DNA of 64,000 nucleotides from Oerskovia douganii (GTDB lineage: Bacteria; Actinomycetota; Actinomycetes; Actinomycetales; Cellulomonadaceae). Where the stretch lies: contig NZ_JACSPN010000004.1 of the NCBI RefSeq assembly GCF_015142735.1, positions 107,229-171,228 of the forward strand, read 5' to 3'. The notes under the pieces were generated by a model, which was not told the origin of the DNA, made no database searches, and saw nothing but the letters and a program-made list of their open reading frames with translations. Within the stretch, counting starts at the first letter, position 1; each line of letters starts with the position of its first letter. Both the position numbers and the translations under genes were made by a program. Below, one piece after another: positions 62,348-64,000 of the stretch.

Positions 62348-63136
62348 TCACTCCGGGCGTGTCGGACCGGCGGTCTCGGCGGCCACGATCGCCCGCTCGA
62401 CCTCGCGCAGCGCGCCCCGCAGCGCGGACTCGGCGTCCACGCCGTCGGCCTGCGCGCGCCGCACGACGTCGAGCAGCTCGCGCCCGTACGCCCCCTCGTC
62501 CGCCGCACCGTCCTGCGCGCCCGACGACGTCGCGCCCCTCCCGTGCGTCGCCCCGCCCGGGGAGAGAGCCGGGACCGCCGCGACCTCCGCCGTCGGGCCG
62601 GGACCCGCGACGACGCCGCCCAGCCCCGCACGCTGCGCACGGGACACGACCTTCTGCGCGCGGGCCAGCGCGCCCTGCGCGAGGGGGATCCCCTCGAGGA
62701 CCGACTCGCGCTGCTTCTCCTGCTGCTTGATCCGGTCCCACTGCGCGTGCAGCGCGGCGTGCCCGTCGCCCGCGGCGACCGCGGTGTCCGCGAACACGTG
62801 CGGGTGGCGGCGGACGAGCTTGGCGACGAGGTCGGCCGCGACGTCGTCCACCGTGAACGGGTCGACCGCGTCCTCGCTCGCGATGCGGGCGTGGAACAGG
62901 ACCTGCAGCAGCAGGTCGCCCAGCTCCTCGCGCGTGCCCGCGCGGTCGCCGGTCTCGATGGCCTCGGCGAGCTCGTGCGCCTCCTCGAGGAGGTAGCGCA
63001 CGAGCGACTCGTGCGTCTGCTCGCGGTCCCACGGGCACCCGCCGGGCGAGTAGAGACGGTCCATCACGGCGACGGCCTCGCGCAGGGGGTCGGCCGCGGC
63101 GGCCGTGACGGGCAGGGACGGCTCGGTGGTGCTCAT
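62348..63136 (-). CDS. mazG: MazG nucleotide pyrophosphohydrolase
   Basis: 262 residues. MazG fold: CPWDREQTHESLVRYLLEEAHELAEAIETGDRAGTREELGDLLLQVLFHARIA with the EExxE..ExxD metal motif, then VDDVAADLVAKLVRRHPHVF. One MazG domain plus ~110 residues, as in Mycobacterium MazG. Removes aberrant NTPs. Confidence 0.93.
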   Translation of the reverse strand: MSTTEPSLPVTAAAADPLREAVAVMDRLYSPGGCPWDREQTHESLVRYLLEEAHELAEAIETGDRAGTREELGDLLLQVLFHARIASEDAVDPFTVDDVAADLVAKLVRRHPHVFADTAVAAGDGHAALHAQWDRIKQQEKQRESVLEGIPLAQGALARAQKVVSRAQRAGLGGVVAGPGPTAEVAAVPALSPGGATHGRGATSSGAQDGAADEGAYGRELLDVVRRAQADGVDAESALRGALREVERAIVAAETAGPTRPE

Positions 63137-63215
63137 GCGCCCATCGTAGGGAGCGCGGACCGGAGGGCCCCGGGAAGGAGCCCTCCGGTGCGCTGCCCGG
63201 TGAGGGCGGGGGCGG

Positions 63216-64000
63216 CTATTTCCAGGTGTCGTTCAGCGTCACGGCACCGTCGGCCCCCACGGTCGCGGTGCGGTTCGCCCCGCTCTCCCAGACCACGTTG
63301 CCCGCGCCGTCCTTCTTGACGTACTTGTACTCGAACGTCGTGCCGGCCGGCAGGTCGAGCGTGAGCCTCCACACGGGGTAGGTCGCGGCGGAGAGCTGCT
63401 TGGCCGAGGCAGGTGCCCACGCGCCGAGGGCGGGGATGCTGCCCACGACGAACACGTTCTGCCCCAGGACCGTGGTGGCGTTCACGGCGAAGACGGCGTC
63501 GCCCTGCGTGGTGCCGCCGCCGTCACCCCCGCCGCTCCCCGCGCACGGGTCGCCCGAGGTGACGACGCCACCGGATACCTGGGCGTGCTGCCCCGTGAGG
63601 ACGAAGTCCTTGCCGCCGTTGTTGTCCCAGGTGCCCGAGCCGTTGGTGAACGCGGCCGTGACCGTCGCGCCGTTCGCGGGGATCTCGCGCGAGACCCAGC
63701 CCGTGCAGGCCGCGGTCATGTCGACGCCGGGGGCCGTGGTCCATGCGCCCGTACCGACCTTGTAGTGGACCTTGTACGCGTTCCAGCCCTGCGAGGTCGA
63801 GTAGTAGACCGTGGTGGCGGACGTGGTCGGGCAGTCGACCGTGCACGGCGTGCCTCCGGTCCTGCCGACGTGCAGCGCGAGCGCGCCGTACGCCGGGACG
63901 GTCGCGGTGAAGGTCCCCGAGGCGCTCACGGTCCGCGTGACGGAGCAGTCCTTGGCGGCCACGACGTCGCAGTACGTGCCCGCGGGCAGCGAGGTCTGGT
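63216..64000 (-). CDS. secreted starch-binding protein, C-terminal part (CBM25 + CBM20)
   Basis: At least 261 residues; the start lies beyond the window. A beta-sandwich tail that reads like the C-domain of an amylase ([16 protein letters not shown]), then CBM25 ([40 protein letters not shown]), a Gly linker, and CBM20 ([72 protein letters not shown]). Most likely an extracellular alpha-amylase. Confidence 0.88.
   Translation of the reverse strand, partial: QTSLPAGTYCDVVAAKDCSVTRTVSASGTFTATVPAYGALALHVGRTGGTPCTVDCPTTSATTVYYSTSQGWNAYKVHYKVGTGAWTTAPGVDMTAACTGWVSREIPANGATVTAAFTNGSGTWDNNGGKDFVLTGQHAQVSGGVVTSGDPCAGSGGGDGGGTTQGDAVFAVNATTVLGQNVFVVGSIPALGAWAPASAKQLSAATYPVWRLTLDLPAGTTFEYKYVKKDGAGNVVWESGANRTATVGADGAVTLNDTWK

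Overview
The window is one contiguous stretch of high-GC actinobacterial chromosome. Mycothiol metabolism (mca), the mazG-eno-ftsB-DUF501-ppx and uppS/trhA/mca/DUF4307/greA neighbourhoods, many GTG starts, many 4-base GTGA/ATGA overlaps and a polysaccharide-degrading repertoire (GH19 chitinase with CBM5, a starch-binding CBM25/CBM20-type protein, a GH15 glucanohydrolase) point to the Cellulomonas/Oerskovia/Cellulosimicrobium side of the Micrococcales. The genus is inference.

Layout. 0.1-4.3 kb: secreted alkaline phosphatase, FMN reductase, and a decayed lactococcin-972-type bacteriocin locus. 4.3-10.4 kb: MarR, a short-chain Z-prenyl synthase, TrhA, a nitrilase-mca operon and DUF4307-greA. 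10.5-15.3 kb: operon metB - AI-2E-type membrane protein - ilvA, then msrA. 15.4-24.7 kb: chitinase, PAP2 phosphatase, CPBP protease, ArsR/SRPBCC pair, an HTH-less LysR-domain protein opposite DUF5997, a Rdx (SelT/W/H) protein, lysEG, an rRNA-methyltransferase-like protein and an FKBP. 24.9-32 kb: GH15 enzyme, hydrolase/TetR/membrane operon, cystathionine beta-synthase, BI-1 protein. 32.3-37.9 kb: ABC exporter, NarL-type two-component system, FrsA-like hydrolase. 38-43.7 kb: two efflux pumps (RND, MFS), each divergent from its own MarR regulator. 43.8-48.6 kb: a conditional ClpP protease module. 48.6-53.4 kb: an island with one very large nuclease-domain protein, flanked by a recombinase scrap and a tRNA. 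53.4-64 kb: DUF2236 oxygenase, NDH-2, PadR/membrane pair, ppx, DUF501, ftsB/divIC-like gene, eno, mazG, and the 3' end of a secreted starch-binding protein.

The two parts most worth attention are neighbours. The first is a ClpP3/ClpP4-like pair with a PopR/ClgR-like regulator ending in Leu-Ala-Ala. Upstream of the pair lies a perfect TCTGCC-N3-GGCAGA box, and the pair is preceded by an ArsR-type gene with its own perfect operator. The second is the island gene, about 1,241 codons, with no recognisable domain except a C-terminal PD-(D/E)XK nuclease core. It carries a TTA codon and lies next to a tRNA gene with a UAA anticodon but a short variable loop. I regard the large protein as a candidate undescribed nuclease or defence protein; its function is not shown by the sequence.

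Recurring themes are local autoregulation (dyads at nearly every divergent promoter), leaderless-looking promoters, and a small family of near-perfect hairpins (TGCCGAACCCGAGGTT arms) serving as terminators at two distant places.
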